Assembly: GCF_024199795.1 (NCBI RefSeq)
Contig: NZ_JANADK010000001.1
Location: 186,001-250,000 of the forward strand
Direction of reading: 5' to 3'
Source: Bradyrhizobium sp. CCGB01
GTDB taxonomy: Bacteria; Pseudomonadota; Alphaproteobacteria; Rhizobiales; Xanthobacteraceae
DNA length: 64,000 bases
A program made the translations under genes and the position numbers. This document shows positions 27,826 through 37,156 of this stretch, one piece after another (positions within the stretch are counted from its first letter, which is position 1; each line of letters opens with the position of its first letter). The notes under the pieces are model-generated. The model made no database searches. It was not told where the DNA came from and was given only the letters and a program-made list of their open reading frames with translations.

Positions 27826-28470
27826 ATGATGACATTCCCAGAGCATTTGCTGGAAGGCTACAAGGCCTTCGCCACCCAGCGGCTGCCGACCGAGCAGAGC
27901 CGCTATCGCGAGCTGTCGGTGAAGGGGCAGTTCCCGGAAGTGATGGTGATCGGCTGCTGCGACAGCCGCGTCTCGCCGGAGGTGATCTTCGACGTCGGCC
28001 CGGGCGAACTGTTCGTGGTCCGCAACATCGCCAATCTGGTGCCGGTGTATCAGCCCGACGGCAATGCGCACGGCGTCTCCGCGGCGCTGGAATATGCCGT
28101 GACGGTGCTGAAGGTGAAGCACATCGTCATCCTCGGCCACGCGCAATGCGGCGGCATCCGCGCCTTCGTCGACAAGATCGAGCCGCTCACGCCGGGCGAC
28201 TTCATCGGCAAGTGGATGCAGATGTTCATCAAGCCGGGCGAAGTGGTCGAGCAGCGCGACCACGAGACCATGGCGCAATTCGTCGAGCGTATCGAGAAGG
28301 CCGCGGTGTTCCGCAGCCTGGAAAACCTGATGACGTTCCCGTTCGTGCGCAAGGCCGTGGACGCCGGCCAGATGCAGACCCACGGCGCCTATTTCGGCGT
28401 GGCGGAGGGATCGCTGTTCGTGCTCGACAAGGCGAGCAAGGAATTCAAGAGCGTCAGGGACGCGGCTTAG
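27826..28470 (+). CDS. Beta-class carbonic anhydrase
   Basis: Interconverts CO2 and bicarbonate (214 aa, cytoplasmic). Zinc ligands are Cys44 (in CCDSR with Asp46-Arg48), His105 and Cys108 (GHAQCGG). VRNIANLVP and SAALEYAVTVLKVKHIVILG are typical. ATG 27826 or 27829 are equivalent starts. No transporter is fused or adjacent. Confidence 0.93.
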   Translation: MMTFPEHLLEGYKAFATQRLPTEQSRYRELSVKGQFPEVMVIGCCDSRVSPEVIFDVGPGELFVVRNIANLVPVYQPDGNAHGVSAALEYAVTVLKVKHIVILGHAQCGGIRAFVDKIEPLTPGDFIGKWMQMFIKPGEVVEQRDHETMAQFVERIEKAAVFRSLENLMTFPFVRKAVDAGQMQTHGAYFGVAEGSLFVLDKASKEFKSVRDAA

Positions 28471-28494
28471 CCCTGCTTCGGCTCGGCTTGAATT

Positions 28495-28586
28495 CGTAGG
28501 GTGGGCAAAGGCGCAACGCGCCGTGCCCACCATCTATCTCGATTGAAACGCAGGTGGTGGGCACGCTTCGCTTTGCCCACCCTACG
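28495..28586. repeat. Dispersed palindromic repeat, GGTGGGCAAAG family
   Basis: CGTAGGGTGGGCAAAGGCGC, GCGCCGTGCCCACCA, then the inverted CGCTTCGCTTTGCCCACCCT ending ACG. Copies at 31153-31243 and 31934-32026. It lies between the convergent carbonic anhydrase and asd genes. Confidence 0.82.
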
Positions 28587-28602
28587 AGACCGGTGACGGC
28601 GC

Positions 28603-29637
28603 TTACGCCGCCTTCTTCTTTGCGCTGATCAGCTTGCGGTTGATCAGCACTTCCGCGATCTGGATCGCGTTGAGCGCGGCGCCCTTGCGCAGATTGTCGG
28701 ACACGCACCACAGCACGAGGCCGTTCTCCACCGTGGCGTCTTCGCGGATGCGGCTGATATAGGTCGCGTCCTCGCCGGCGGCTTCATACGGCGTGGCGTA
28801 GCCGCCGGGCTCCTGCTTGTCGATGACGAGGCAGCCGGGCGCCTTGCGCAGGATGTCGCGCGCCTCGTCCGCCGTGATCGGATTCTCGAACTCGATGTTG
28901 ACGGCCTCGGAGTGGCCGACGAACACCGGCACGCGCACGCAGGTCGCGGAGAGCTTGATCTTGGGATCAAGGATCTTCTTGGTCTCCGCCATCATCTTCC
29001 ACTCTTCCTTGGTGTAGCCGTCCTCCATGAAGACGTCGATGTGGGGGATGACGTTGAAGGCGATGCGCTTCGGGAATTTCTTCGCGACCAGCTCGTCATT
29101 GGTGTAGACGGCCTTGGTCTGCGAGAACAATTCGTCCATCGCGTCCTTGCCGGCGCCCGAGACCGATTGATAGGTCGAGACCACGACGCGCTTGATGTTC
29201 GCCTTGTCGTGCAGCGGCTTGAGCGCGACCACGAGTTGCGCGGTCGAGCAGTTCGGGTTGGCGATGATGTTCTTCTTCTTGAAGCCGGCCGTCGCGTCCG
29301 CATTCACCTCGGGCACGATCAGCGGCACGTCCGGATCCATGCGCCAGGCGGACGAGTTGTCGATCACGACGGTGCCGGCGGCGCCGATCTTCGGCGACCA
29401 TTCCTTCGACACCGAGCCGCCGGCCGACATCAGGCAGATGTCGACGTCGGAGAAGTCATAATGCTCGAGCGCTTTGACCTTCAGGGTGCGGTCGCCATAG
29501 GAGACCTCGACGCCGACGCTGCGGCGCGACGCCAGGGCCACGACCTCGTCCGCGGGGAATTGGCGCTCATCCAGGATGTTGAGCATTTCCCGTCCGACAT
29601 TGCCGGTCGCGCCGACGACTGCGACTTTGTAACCCAT
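28603..29637 (-). CDS. asd: Aspartate-semialdehyde dehydrogenase
   Basis: NADPH-dependent enzyme (344 aa) reducing aspartyl phosphate for lysine, threonine, methionine and diaminopimelate synthesis. The N-terminal nucleotide motif is VVGATGNVGREML; the catalytic Cys130 is in NPNCSTAQLVV; SAGGSVSKEW and VPVFVGHSEAVNIEFE are conserved. Acts in the same pathway as dapF at 9.8-10.7 kb. Confidence 0.97.
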   Translation of the reverse strand: MGYKVAVVGATGNVGREMLNILDERQFPADEVVALASRRSVGVEVSYGDRTLKVKALEHYDFSDVDICLMSAGGSVSKEWSPKIGAAGTVVIDNSSAWRMDPDVPLIVPEVNADATAGFKKKNIIANPNCSTAQLVVALKPLHDKANIKRVVVSTYQSVSGAGKDAMDELFSQTKAVYTNDELVAKKFPKRIAFNVIPHIDVFMEDGYTKEEWKMMAETKKILDPKIKLSATCVRVPVFVGHSEAVNIEFENPITADEARDILRKAPGCLVIDKQEPGGYATPYEAAGEDATYISRIREDATVENGLVLWCVSDNLRKGAALNAIQIAEVLINRKLISAKKKAA

Positions 29638-29753
29638 CGTTCACTCTCCGATGAAAAAGCCCGTTCCTGAAGCTGACGCTTAAACAGGAAGAGCAGCGCT
29701 TCTATGCGAGAACCGGCCTCAAGACAACGTTGGACCCTGCCTGAAGGCCGTGG

Positions 29754-30542
29754 ATGCAGTCGCCTGAGGCCAGAACGGCCGCAACTCCCGCCCAATTCCA
29801 TCTGGCGCTTGCAGCATTCGCCGACGAGGTGGTCGGCACGCTGGCGCGCCTGTTCGCCTATGTGGGGGCGCTCATCCTGTTTGCCATCCTCGGCCTCGCG
29901 GCGCTCGGCCAGCTGCCCAGCCTGCCTGACGACGAGCCCGCTTCGAGACCGGGATGGAGCGTCGCCGACCGCTCGCATCCGGCCTTCGCCCTCAGCCGGA
30001 TCGATTCATCAGAAAAAACAGCATCTTACACCATCTTCAGGCACCCCGAGGGCGGCCGCAGGGACGTGCTGCGCTGGACCGGCGAGGCCGACAGGCCCGT
30101 GGCGGAGCTCGAGATTTATCGAGAGGGCGGCGAATTCGACGTGACCCGCCCAGCGACAGCCGATCTGGCGGTCCACATGGGCCTGGGTGAGGCAACCCCG
30201 CTCGAGCAGGCCGGCCTGATCGACACGAAGTTCGGCCCCGTCGCCCTGTTCCGGCCAACCGGCACGGCGGAGGGCGCGCGAGCGTGCCTGGCCTATCTCA
30301 AGCGCAGCGAAGAGCCGGCGCTGCAGATTTCCGGCTTCTCCTGCCAGGGCGACACCCTGCCCGCCCGGCGCGCGGCGATCGCCTGCACCTTGAACCGGCT
30401 GACGCTGCTGACCTCGGGCAACGAGCCGAAGCTGGCGGAATTGTTCGCCCATGCGGAGCTGAAGCGCCGCGCCTGCGCGCCCCAAGGCTCGTCGGACTGG
30501 CTGCTGGGCGCCGCGAACGCGCAATTGCGCGGGGCGCTTTGA
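29754..30542 (+). CDS. Membrane-anchored hypothetical protein
   Basis: A 262-residue protein with one membrane helix around residues 36-54 (LFAYVGALILFAILGLAAL) and a large soluble, presumably periplasmic domain containing three or four cysteines (ARACLAYLKRS, GFSCQGD, AIACTL, RRACAPQG). The Cys spacing suggests disulfides. I do not recognise a family. It diverges from asd and is followed by a gap of about 150 bases. Confidence 0.8.
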   Translation: MQSPEARTAATPAQFHLALAAFADEVVGTLARLFAYVGALILFAILGLAALGQLPSLPDDEPASRPGWSVADRSHPAFALSRIDSSEKTASYTIFRHPEGGRRDVLRWTGEADRPVAELEIYREGGEFDVTRPATADLAVHMGLGEATPLEQAGLIDTKFGPVALFRPTGTAEGARACLAYLKRSEEPALQISGFSCQGDTLPARRAAIACTLNRLTLLTSGNEPKLAELFAHAELKRRACAPQGSSDWLLGAANAQLRGAL

Positions 30543-30699
30543 CCTGCATCAAGCCCAAGTGGCTGGTATTGATGCAACTTTTGCCGACGCGCACGATTAT
30601 TCCGTGCTGGTGTGACCCAATAGACCTAGTTGCGGCCGCCCCGGCCGGGCTAGTATGGAGATGAAATCGATTGGCGGCTTGCCGCCTGAAGGGGACGTG

Positions 30700-31086
30700 A
30701 TGAGCTCGAATTTCTCTGCCGCGAACAAACTGGCGATGTGGCTTGCGGCCGGCGCCGTCATTGCCATGTCCTCAGCCCTCGCGACACCAGCCTCGGCCGA
30801 CACCAAGAAGCAGCGCTATGACAACGGCCGTCCCTATTACGGCCCGAGCGGCCCCAACGCGGTCTATCAGCAGGGCCGCACCCGTATCTATGTGAGCAAG
30901 CGCTCCTGGCTCGACGGCGGCACCGAAGTCAATCCGGGCGACCGCAAGTACTCCGACTACGCCTTCCCGCCGGCCGTCGGCTATCCGTCCTTCGGCCGCG
31001 AAAACCTCAACCGCCCGATCGATCGCCAGCCGCTGAGCCCGCCGCTCGATGTCGGCGGCTATCCGCAGAATTTCCCGCTGTACTGA
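30700..31086 (+). CDS. Small exported hypothetical protein
   Basis: A 128-residue exported protein with a signal peptide (LAMWLAAGAVIAMSSALA, cleavage near ASADT). The mature region is Tyr/Gly/Pro-rich (RPYYGPSGPNAVYQQGRTRI, YPSFGRENLNRP). ATG 30700 has AAGGGGA upstream; ATG 30655 is in frame but gives an unlikely N-terminus. A strong terminator follows. Function unknown. Confidence 0.8.
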   Translation: MSSNFSAANKLAMWLAAGAVIAMSSALATPASADTKKQRYDNGRPYYGPSGPNAVYQQGRTRIYVSKRSWLDGGTEVNPGDRKYSDYAFPPAVGYPSFGRENLNRPIDRQPLSPPLDVGGYPQNFPLY

Positions 31087-31108
31087 GGCGGACCTACCTG
31101 ACGAATCA

Positions 31109-31142
31109 AAATGGCCGGGCTCACGCCCGGCCATTTTTGTTT
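31109..31142 (+). terminator. Intrinsic terminator
   Basis: ATGGCCGGGC (31111-31120), loop TCAC, GCCCGGCCAT, then TTTTGTTTT. It resembles the terminators at 53079 and 54292. Confidence 0.9.
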
Positions 31143-31152
31143 TGGAAGGTGC

Positions 31153-31243
31153 CGTAGGGTGGGCAAAGGCGCGAAGCGCCGTGCCCACCACCTTTCTCGA
31201 TCGCAGGAAATGCGTGGGCACGCTTCGCTTTGCCCACCGTACG
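31153..31243. repeat. Dispersed palindromic repeat, GGTGGGCAAAG family
   Basis: CGTAGGGTGGGCAAAGGCGC through CGCTTCGCTTTGCCCACC and GTACG. With the copy at 31934-32026 in the same orientation it brackets the hexapeptide transferase gene. Confidence 0.82.
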
Positions 31244-31270
31244 AAACCTGCCGTTGAGGCAACATCCAGC

Positions 31271-31909
31271 TTACGAATTGGCCGCCGGATCGTAGCGCCT
31301 GCAAAATTCCTCGATCGCCTCGGAGCGGAAATCGCCAAGGCGTTCGAAGATGAGCTCGTCCGGCCAATTCCACCACGCGATGCGGCGCAGGCTGTCCGCG
31401 ACGGAATCGTCGAAGCGCTTGCGGATCGCGCGCGCGGGAACGCCGCCGACGATCGTGTAGGGCGGCACATCGCGGCTGACGACCGCGCCTGCGGCAATCA
31501 CCGCGCCGTCGCCGACGCTCACGCCCGGCAGCAAGATGGCGGCGTGGCCGATCCAGACATCATTGCCGACGATGACGCGATCGCCGCGGCGATCCGCGAA
31601 GAAATCGCAGTCGCGGGTGACGCCCGCCTCGTAATATTCAGGGACATAAGTGAAGCGATGCTGGGACGGGCGGCCCATCGGATGATTCGGCGCGCCGATC
31701 CGTACCGAGTTGGCGATCGCCGTGAACTTTCCGATTTCCGCGTCGGCGACCTCGCAGTTCTCGCCGAGATAGGAATAGTCGCCGAGCGAAGCATACTCGA
31801 TGCGCGTGTTGGCGAGGATCTCGCAGCGGCGCCCGATCTGCGCCTCGCGCTGACGCACCGTCTCATGGATGATGGTTTCCGCGATCTTGGGGCGGGGTGA
31901 GGCATCCAT
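31271..31909 (-). CDS. Hexapeptide-repeat acyltransferase, phosphonate-associated type
   Basis: A 212-residue left-handed beta-helix transferase. [53 protein letters not shown] and [18 protein letters not shown] match the xenobiotic/phosphonate-associated hexapeptide family (TIGR03308-like). No other phosphonate genes are in view, so the substrate is open. The frame extends upstream into a dispersed repeat; ATG 31909 with CGGAG upstream is the likely start. Confidence 0.88.
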   Translation of the reverse strand: MDASPRPKIAETIIHETVRQREAQIGRRCEILANTRIEYASLGDYSYLGENCEVADAEIGKFTAIANSVRIGAPNHPMGRPSQHRFTYVPEYYEAGVTRDCDFFADRRGDRVIVGNDVWIGHAAILLPGVSVGDGAVIAAGAVVSRDVPPYTIVGGVPARAIRKRFDDSVADSLRRIAWWNWPDELIFERLGDFRSEAIEEFCRRYDPAANS

Positions 31910-31933
31910 GAACGTAACTCCGAGAGCAGGTGC

Positions 31934-32026
31934 CGTAGGGTGGGCAAAGGCGCAAAGCGCCGTGCCCACCATCTCTCTCAAATCAAAACCGATTGGTGGG
32001 CACGCTTGCGCTTTGCCCACCCTACG
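31934..32026. repeat. Dispersed palindromic repeat, GGTGGGCAAAG family
   Basis: Same blocks as 28495-28586 and 31153-31243. It lies between the start of the hexapeptide transferase gene and the end of leuB. Confidence 0.82.
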
Positions 32027-32041
32027 AGAGCTGTGCTCGTC

Positions 32042-33154
32042 TTACGCGTGCAGCTTCTGCAATTCCTTCAGGATCGCTTCGCCCATCTGCGTGGTCGAGG
32101 CGGCCGTGGTGCCTTCCGACTTGATGTCGGCGGTGCGCAGGCCGCTGGCCAGCACGGCAGCGATCGCGGCATCGACCTTGTCGGCGAGATCGCCCATGTC
32201 GAAGGAATAGCGCAGGGCCATGCCGAAGGACGAGATCATCGCGATCGGATTGGCGAGGCCCTTGCCGGCGATGTCGGGCGCCGAGCCGTGCACGGGCTCG
32301 TACAGCGCCTTGCGCTTCTTGCTCTTCACATCGACCTCGCCGAGCGAGGCCGATGGCAGCATGCCGAGCGAGCCCGTCAGCATCGCCGCGATGTCGGACA
32401 GCATGTCGCCGAACAGATTGTCGGTGACGATGACGTCGAACTGCTTCGGCCACTTCACCAGCATCATGCCGCCGGAATCGGCGAGCTGGTGCTCGAGCGT
32501 GACGTCGGCATATTCGCGCTTGTGGACTTGCGTGACGACCTCGTTCCAGAGCACGCCCGACTTCATGACGTTGCGCTTCTCCATCGACGTCACCTTGTTC
32601 TTGCGCTTCTTGGCAAGCTCGAAGGCGACGCGGGCGATGCGCTCGATCTCGTAGGTGTCGTAGACCTGGGTATCGATGGCGCGCTTCTGGCCGTTGCCGA
32701 GATCGGTGATGGTCTTGGGCTCGCCGAAATAGACGCCGCCGGTGAGCTCGCGCACGATGACGATGTCGAGGCCCTCGACCGCCTCGCGCTTCAGGCTCGA
32801 GGCGTCGGCCAGCGCCGGATAGCACACCGCGGGGCGGAGGTTGGCGAACAGACCGAGATCCTTGCGCAGGCGGAGCAGGCCGGCTTCGGGGCGCACCTCG
32901 TAGGGCACCGCGTCCCATTTCGGGCCGCCGACCGCACCGAAGATGATCGCGTCGGCGTCCTTGGCCTTGGCCATGTCGCCCTCGGAGATCGACACCTTGT
33001 GGGCGTCATAGGCGGAGCCGCCGACGAGGCCAGTGTCGGTCTCGAATTTGGCGATCCCCGCCGAATTGAGCCAGTCGATCAGCCGCTTCACCTCGCCCAT
33101 CACCTCGGGGCCGATACCGTCGCCGGGGAGCAGCAGCAGTTTGTGGGTCGCCAT
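32042..33154 (-). CDS. leuB: 3-isopropylmalate dehydrogenase
   Basis: NAD-dependent oxidative decarboxylase (370 aa), third step of the leucine branch after Leu[21 protein letters not shown] at the N-terminus, VGGPKWD, and the metal-site region [20 protein letters not shown] followed by [18 protein letters not shown] are diagnostic. It is unlinked to leuC and leuD (about 10 kb away). Confidence 0.97.
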   Translation of the reverse strand: MATHKLLLLPGDGIGPEVMGEVKRLIDWLNSAGIAKFETDTGLVGGSAYDAHKVSISEGDMAKAKDADAIIFGAVGGPKWDAVPYEVRPEAGLLRLRKDLGLFANLRPAVCYPALADASSLKREAVEGLDIVIVRELTGGVYFGEPKTITDLGNGQKRAIDTQVYDTYEIERIARVAFELAKKRKNKVTSMEKRNVMKSGVLWNEVVTQVHKREYADVTLEHQLADSGGMMLVKWPKQFDVIVTDNLFGDMLSDIAAMLTGSLGMLPSASLGEVDVKSKKRKALYEPVHGSAPDIAGKGLANPIAMISSFGMALRYSFDMGDLADKVDAAIAAVLASGLRTADIKSEGTTAASTTQMGEAILKELQKLHA

Positions 33155-33286
33155 GGTCGTTTCCTCTCAGATCGAATTCGGCCGGAGTGCTAGAGCGGCG
33201 TTGCGCGCTTGGCAAGACACCATTGCCGCCTCGCGGCTGTGCAAGGCGGGCGGGGCCTGCCACACTGCCGGATGCCGGAGTAGCCC

Positions 33287-34486
33287 TTGCACGCCCCTGA
33301 TCGCCCTCTGCCTCCTGCGCATCCCGCGCGGCTGATCCTGACCCTGTCGCTGGCGGCGACGGTCGGGCTCGGCATCGGCCGCTTTGCCTATGCGCTGGTG
33401 CTGCCGGACATGCGGGAGACCCTCGGCTGGTCCTACTCGGCGGCCGGTTTCATGAACACCATCAACGCCGTCGGCTATCTCGCGGGCGCGCTTGTGGCGT
33501 CGCGGCTGATCCAGCGCGTCGGCTGGTCGGCGGCGATCCGGGGCGGAACCCTGGCCTGCGTCGCCGCGCTCGCCACTTGCGCGCTGACAGGCAATTTCGT
33601 CGCGCTGAGCCTTGCGCGTCTCGTGCTGGGCCTGGGTGCCGCGGCCGGCTTCGTCGCCGGCGGCGCGCTGGCCGCTTCCATCGCGCAGTCTCGTCCCGAG
33701 CGGGCCAATTTCCTGCTGAGCCTGTTCTATGCCGGGCCCGGTATCGGCATTCTCGCCTCAGGGCTGATCGCCCCGTTCACGCTGCAATATTTCGGGCCGG
33801 GCTCGTGGTGGATGGTGTGGTGGGCGCTGACGCTGCTGTCCGTCGTCATGACCGTGCCCCTGTTCCTGGTCCGCATCGCGAGCGACGTGCGTTTTTCGGA
33901 AGGCAGCCACGCCACCTTCGCGATAGTTCCGGTGCTGATCTATCTCGCCGGCTACTTCCTGTTCGGCGCCGGCTACATCGCCTACATGACCTTCATGATC
34001 GCCTATGTGCGCGACGGCGGCGGCGGGGCCGCGGCACAGGCTGCGTTCTGGAGCCTGATCGGCCTCAGCGCCTTTGCGACGCCCTGGGCCTGGCGCGGCG
34101 TGCTGGCGCTGGATCGCGGTGGCCTCGCCACCGCGATCATCCTCGGCACCAACGCGCTCGGCGCGGCCTTGCCGATGCTGGGGCATTCCCCCGCGTGGCT
34201 CGCGGTGTCGGCGGTGGTGTTCGGCGTCGCCTTCTTCGCCGTGGTCGGCTCGACCACCGCCTTCGTCCGCTTCAACTACCCGCCGGAGGTGTGGCCGACC
34301 GCGATCGCGGCGATGACGATCTCGTTCGGCGTCGGGCAGACGCTCGGCCCGATCGTGGTCGGCGCGATCACGGATGCGCTGGGGAGTTTGAGTTACGCGC
34401 TGAACGTCTCAGCGGCGTTGCTGGCGCTCGGGGCGGTGGCGGCTCTGTGCCAGCGGAAGGTCGGGCCGAAGGCTTCGGTGCCGTAG
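33287..34486 (+). CDS. MFS transporter, YbfB/YjiJ family
   Basis: A 399-residue transporter with about 12 membrane helices. The opening GLGIGRFAYALVLPDMRETL with GWSYSAAGFMNTINAVGYLA is typical of the YbfB/YjiJ branch, whose substrates are undefined. The start is TTG, preceded by GGAG at 33277-33280. The TAG stop is the TAG inside CCGTAGGGTGG, the left end of a dispersed repeat. Confidence 0.88.
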   Translation: MHAPDRPLPPAHPARLILTLSLAATVGLGIGRFAYALVLPDMRETLGWSYSAAGFMNTINAVGYLAGALVASRLIQRVGWSAAIRGGTLACVAALATCALTGNFVALSLARLVLGLGAAAGFVAGGALAASIAQSRPERANFLLSLFYAGPGIGILASGLIAPFTLQYFGPGSWWMVWWALTLLSVVMTVPLFLVRIASDVRFSEGSHATFAIVPVLIYLAGYFLFGAGYIAYMTFMIAYVRDGGGGAAAQAAFWSLIGLSAFATPWAWRGVLALDRGGLATAIILGTNALGAALPMLGHSPAWLAVSAVVFGVAFFAVVGSTTAFVRFNYPPEVWPTAIAAMTISFGVGQTLGPIVVGAITDALGSLSYALNVSAALLALGAVAALCQRKVGPKASVP

Positions 34487-34598
34487 GGTGGATTAGCCCC
34501 GGGCTGCGCGAAGCGCAGTCCCTTGGCGTAATCCACCAACTTCGTTCGGCAGACTCGGAAGCGTGGTGGATTACGCCTTCGGCTAATCCACCCTACGG
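34481..34598. repeat. Dispersed palindromic repeat, GGATTAGCC family
   Basis: CCGTAGGGTGGATTAGCCCC, GGCGTAATCCACC, then GTGGATTACGCCTTCGGCTA and ATCCACCCTACGG; the ends are inverted copies. Related copies at 39556-39672 and 54330-54420. Its first bases supply the stop codon of the MFS gene. Confidence 0.85.
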
Positions 34599-34606
34599 CA
34601 GCGGAG

Positions 34607-35389
34607 CTAGCTCCCACTGAACGAATTGTACCCCTGGTCTTCCCAATAGCCGCCCTTGTAGTCGTTGGTGACTTCCATCGAGACCACGTATTTCGGGTTC
34701 TTGAAGCCGAGCTTCGTGGGCACGCGGATCTTCATCGGGAAACCGTAGGCGCGCGGCAGGATCTCGTTGGCGTATTTGACCGTCATCTGGGTCTGCGGAT
34801 GCAGCGCGCTGCGCATGTCCAGCGGCGAGTTGTAGCCGTCCTTGTCGGCACACTGGAACCAGACATATTTCGCACGCGTGTCGGCGCCGATCAGCTTGAG
34901 GAAATCGCGCAGCGGCGTGCCGGTCCAGCTGCCGATCGCGCTCCAGCCCTCGACGCAGATATGACGGGTGATCTGGTTCACCTGCGGCAGCTTGTAGAGC
35001 TCGTCCAGCGTCCACGACTTCTTGTTGTCGACGAGACCGCGCACCTCGAGCTTCCAGTCCTTGCCGTCGATGTCGGGCGCGTCGTCGAGATCGTAATAGG
35101 CGTTGAACGGGAACGGCTTCGTGATCGCGCTCTCGGGGAAGGTCGGCGCCAAGGCGTCGGGATTGAAGATGAAAGCCTGCACGGCGTCGTTGAACTTCGA
35201 GACCTTCGCCAGCATGGTTTCGGCCGAGGAGGAGTCGACGACATCGCAGCCGGTGAGCAGCGTCAGCGCACCTAAGCTGGCGCCGCCCGCGATGAAGCGG
35301 CGTCGCGTGAAGTCAGGCATCGCCTTGATGGAGTCCTTGATCAGCAGCCGCTTGTCGACGCCGGGGATCAGGAACGAGCGCTTGGCCAT
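34607..35389 (-). CDS. Molybdopterin-dependent oxidoreductase, sulfite oxidase/MsrP-like
   Basis: A 260-residue sulfite-oxidase-fold protein. A twin-arginine signal, TRRRFIAGGASLGALTLL, lies at about 29-46, so it is exported folded with its cofactor. RHICVEGWSAIGSWTGTPL contains the Cys expected to bind molybdenum, and the C-terminal YGFPMKIRVPTKLGFKNPKY is conserved. The membrane cytochrome b gene upstream is its likely electron donor or acceptor (15-base gap). ATG 35389 has GGAGGGAG upstream. Substrate unknown; related MsrP repairs periplasmic methionine sulfoxide. Confidence 0.9.
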   Translation of the reverse strand: MAKRSFLIPGVDKRLLIKDSIKAMPDFTRRRFIAGGASLGALTLLTGCDVVDSSSAETMLAKVSKFNDAVQAFIFNPDALAPTFPESAITKPFPFNAYYDLDDAPDIDGKDWKLEVRGLVDNKKSWTLDELYKLPQVNQITRHICVEGWSAIGSWTGTPLRDFLKLIGADTRAKYVWFQCADKDGYNSPLDMRSALHPQTQMTVKYANEILPRAYGFPMKIRVPTKLGFKNPKYVVSMEVTNDYKGGYWEDQGYNSFSGS

Positions 35390-35403
35390 GGTTCTCCCTC
35401 CGC

Positions 35404-36033
35404 TCAGCGGCCAATGATCATCGCGCGCAGGCTCTTCGGCACCAGCAGCGCGAGCAGGACGTGAATGACGAGGAAGGCGCAGATCGCGGCCATGCAGAAG
35501 AAATGGACATAGCGCGCGGTCGGGTAGTCGCCGAACAGCATCACCAGATAGTAGAGTTGGACCGGTTTCCACATTCCAAGGCCGGACAGCACGATCAGCA
35601 CGCCGACGACGATGATGCCGGCATAGAGCACGCGCTGCACGTAATTGTAGACGGTGAGATCGTCATGGCCGAGCTTGAAGGTCAGGGCAGCCCTGACGTC
35701 CTGGAGCACGCCGGACGGGGTGATGGGCAGCAGCTTCTTGCGGAAGCGGCCGGTGGCGAAACCGGTGACGAGATAGGCGAGGCCGTTGATCATCAGGAGC
35801 CACATCGCCGCAAAGTGCCAGAGCAGACCGCCGCCGAGCCAGCCGCCAAGCGTATACTCGCGCGGGAAACTGAAGCCGAACAGCGGCGAGGCGTTGTAGA
35901 TCTGCCAGCCCGACAGGATCATCAGGATCATGGCGAGCGCGTTGATCCAGTGCATGACCCGGACCCAGGCCGGCTGGATCACTTTGGCCGGGGTAGCGCT
36001 GACCTGTTCGTCGGTGACTGTGAGGCTCGACAT
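35404..36033 (-). CDS. Cytochrome b561-type membrane subunit
   Basis: A 209-residue membrane protein with four main helices and conserved histidines for haem b (VRVMHWINALAMILMILSG, LLWHFAAMWLL, HFFCMAAICAFLVIHVLLA). It forms an operon with the exported molybdoenzyme downstream and probably exchanges electrons between quinones and that enzyme. Confidence 0.9.
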   Translation of the reverse strand: MSSLTVTDEQVSATPAKVIQPAWVRVMHWINALAMILMILSGWQIYNASPLFGFSFPREYTLGGWLGGGLLWHFAAMWLLMINGLAYLVTGFATGRFRKKLLPITPSGVLQDVRAALTFKLGHDDLTVYNYVQRVLYAGIIVVGVLIVLSGLGMWKPVQLYYLVMLFGDYPTARYVHFFCMAAICAFLVIHVLLALLVPKSLRAMIIGR

Positions 36034-36146
36034 GATGGTTCCGTCCTGAACGCCGTGTGACCCTGAATATACGCCGATACTTCCGCTTTCGTTACGCCCC
36101 GTTTCGCATTGAAACGATGCCGTCAGGCTATCGTGGTCACAAACAA

Positions 36147-36170
36147 GCGAGCCGGGTCCCCCCGGCTCGC
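36147..36170 (-). terminator. Terminator-like hairpin after the fasciclin gene
   Basis: GCGAGCCGGG and CCCGGCTCGC form a perfect 10-bp stem with a four-base loop; on the minus strand it is followed by TTGTTTGT. It lies about 45 bases past the fasciclin stop. Confidence 0.7.
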
Positions 36171-36216
36171 CGTCTCAAAGCATCCTGTTCGAGGGATGAA
36201 ACAGGGCTGGACGGTG

Positions 36217-36771
36217 TTACGTCGCCGGCATCAGCACGGTGTCGACCACATGGATGACGCCGTTCGACTGGTTGACGTTGGAGATCGTCACCATCGAGGT
36301 GCCGCCCTTGGCATCGACGATCCAGACCTTGCCGTCCTGCTTCTTCACCGTCAGCTCCTCGCCTTCGGCGGTCTTCATCTTCTTGCCGTCGGTGAGGTCG
36401 GAGGCCTCGAGCTTGCCCGGCACGACATGGTAGGTGAGGATCTTGGTCAAGGTCGCCTTGTTCTCGGGCTTGACCAGATTGTCGACGGTGCCGGCCGGCA
36501 GCTTGCCGAAGGCGGCGTTGGTCGGCGCGAACACCGTGAACGGGCCCTTGCTTTCCAGGGTCGGCACCAGGCCGGCCGCCTTCACCGCCGCCACCAGCGT
36601 GGTGTGGTCCTTCGAGTGGACGGCGTTCTGGACGATGTTCTTGGACGGGAACATCGCGGCGCCGCCGACCATCACGGTCTTCTCCTCGGCACGAACCGGC
36701 GCGACGACGGTCGCGGTGATGGCCAGGGCGCTGAAGGCGGCGGCAGCGAGATAGGCAATACGCTTCGACAT
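36217..36771 (-). CDS. Exported fasciclin-domain protein
   Basis: A 184-residue exported protein with a signal peptide ending at PVRAE. One FAS1 domain fills the rest: DHTTLVAAVKAAGLVPTLES, GPFTVFAPTNAAFGKLP, LTKILTYHVVPGKL and NGVIHVVDTVLMP are diagnostic. FAS1 domains mediate adhesion; a similar rhizobial protein (Nex18) is symbiosis-linked in Sinorhizobium. ATG 36771 has GGGAG upstream. Confidence 0.93.
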   Translation of the reverse strand: MSKRIAYLAAAAFSALAITATVVAPVRAEEKTVMVGGAAMFPSKNIVQNAVHSKDHTTLVAAVKAAGLVPTLESKGPFTVFAPTNAAFGKLPAGTVDNLVKPENKATLTKILTYHVVPGKLEASDLTDGKKMKTAEGEELTVKKQDGKVWIVDAKGGTSMVTISNVNQSNGVIHVVDTVLMPAT

Positions 36772-37156
36772 GGAGAGTCTCCCGATGAGCTGTGACCGGC
36801 AATGGCCGGCGTTTGAGTTGGGCAACAACAGTGGCTGCGACAGTTTGACGTGAGGCAGCAGCGCCGTCGTTGGCCGAACTACGGGAGGGTTTGCGATGGG
36901 GTTTCGAACAAAAATTCTTTGTGATGCGTGAAACTATGGGGCGGTGAGTTCGTGTGATGGATGCGGCCACACGCTTCACTGTCGTCCCGGACAAGCGCAG
37001 CGCAGATCCGGGACCCATAACCACAGGAAGTCGTTTGGCGAAGACTCGGAGTACCTATCTCGCGCGACAACCTCTCCCTGTGGTTATGGGTCCCGGGTTC
37101 GCGACTGCGTCGCGCCCCGGGACGACGAGGAGAGATTGCCGCGCAGTGTGCCCGCT
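36772..37156. other. Gene-free interval between fasciclin and SDR genes
   Basis: 385 bases, no credible ORF. The left part is probably the fasciclin promoter, but no clear boxes were seen; positions 36974-37131 are a dispersed palindromic repeat. Confidence 0.6.
36974..37131. repeat. Dispersed palindromic repeat, CCCATAACCAC family
   Basis: CGTCGTCCCGGACAAGCGC, GATCCGGGACCCATAACCAC, GGCGAAGACTCGGAGTA, then GTGGTTATGGGTCCCGGGTT and CGCCCCGGGACGACG. It forms an almost full-length inverted repeat. Closest relative at 48948-49108. Confidence 0.85.
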
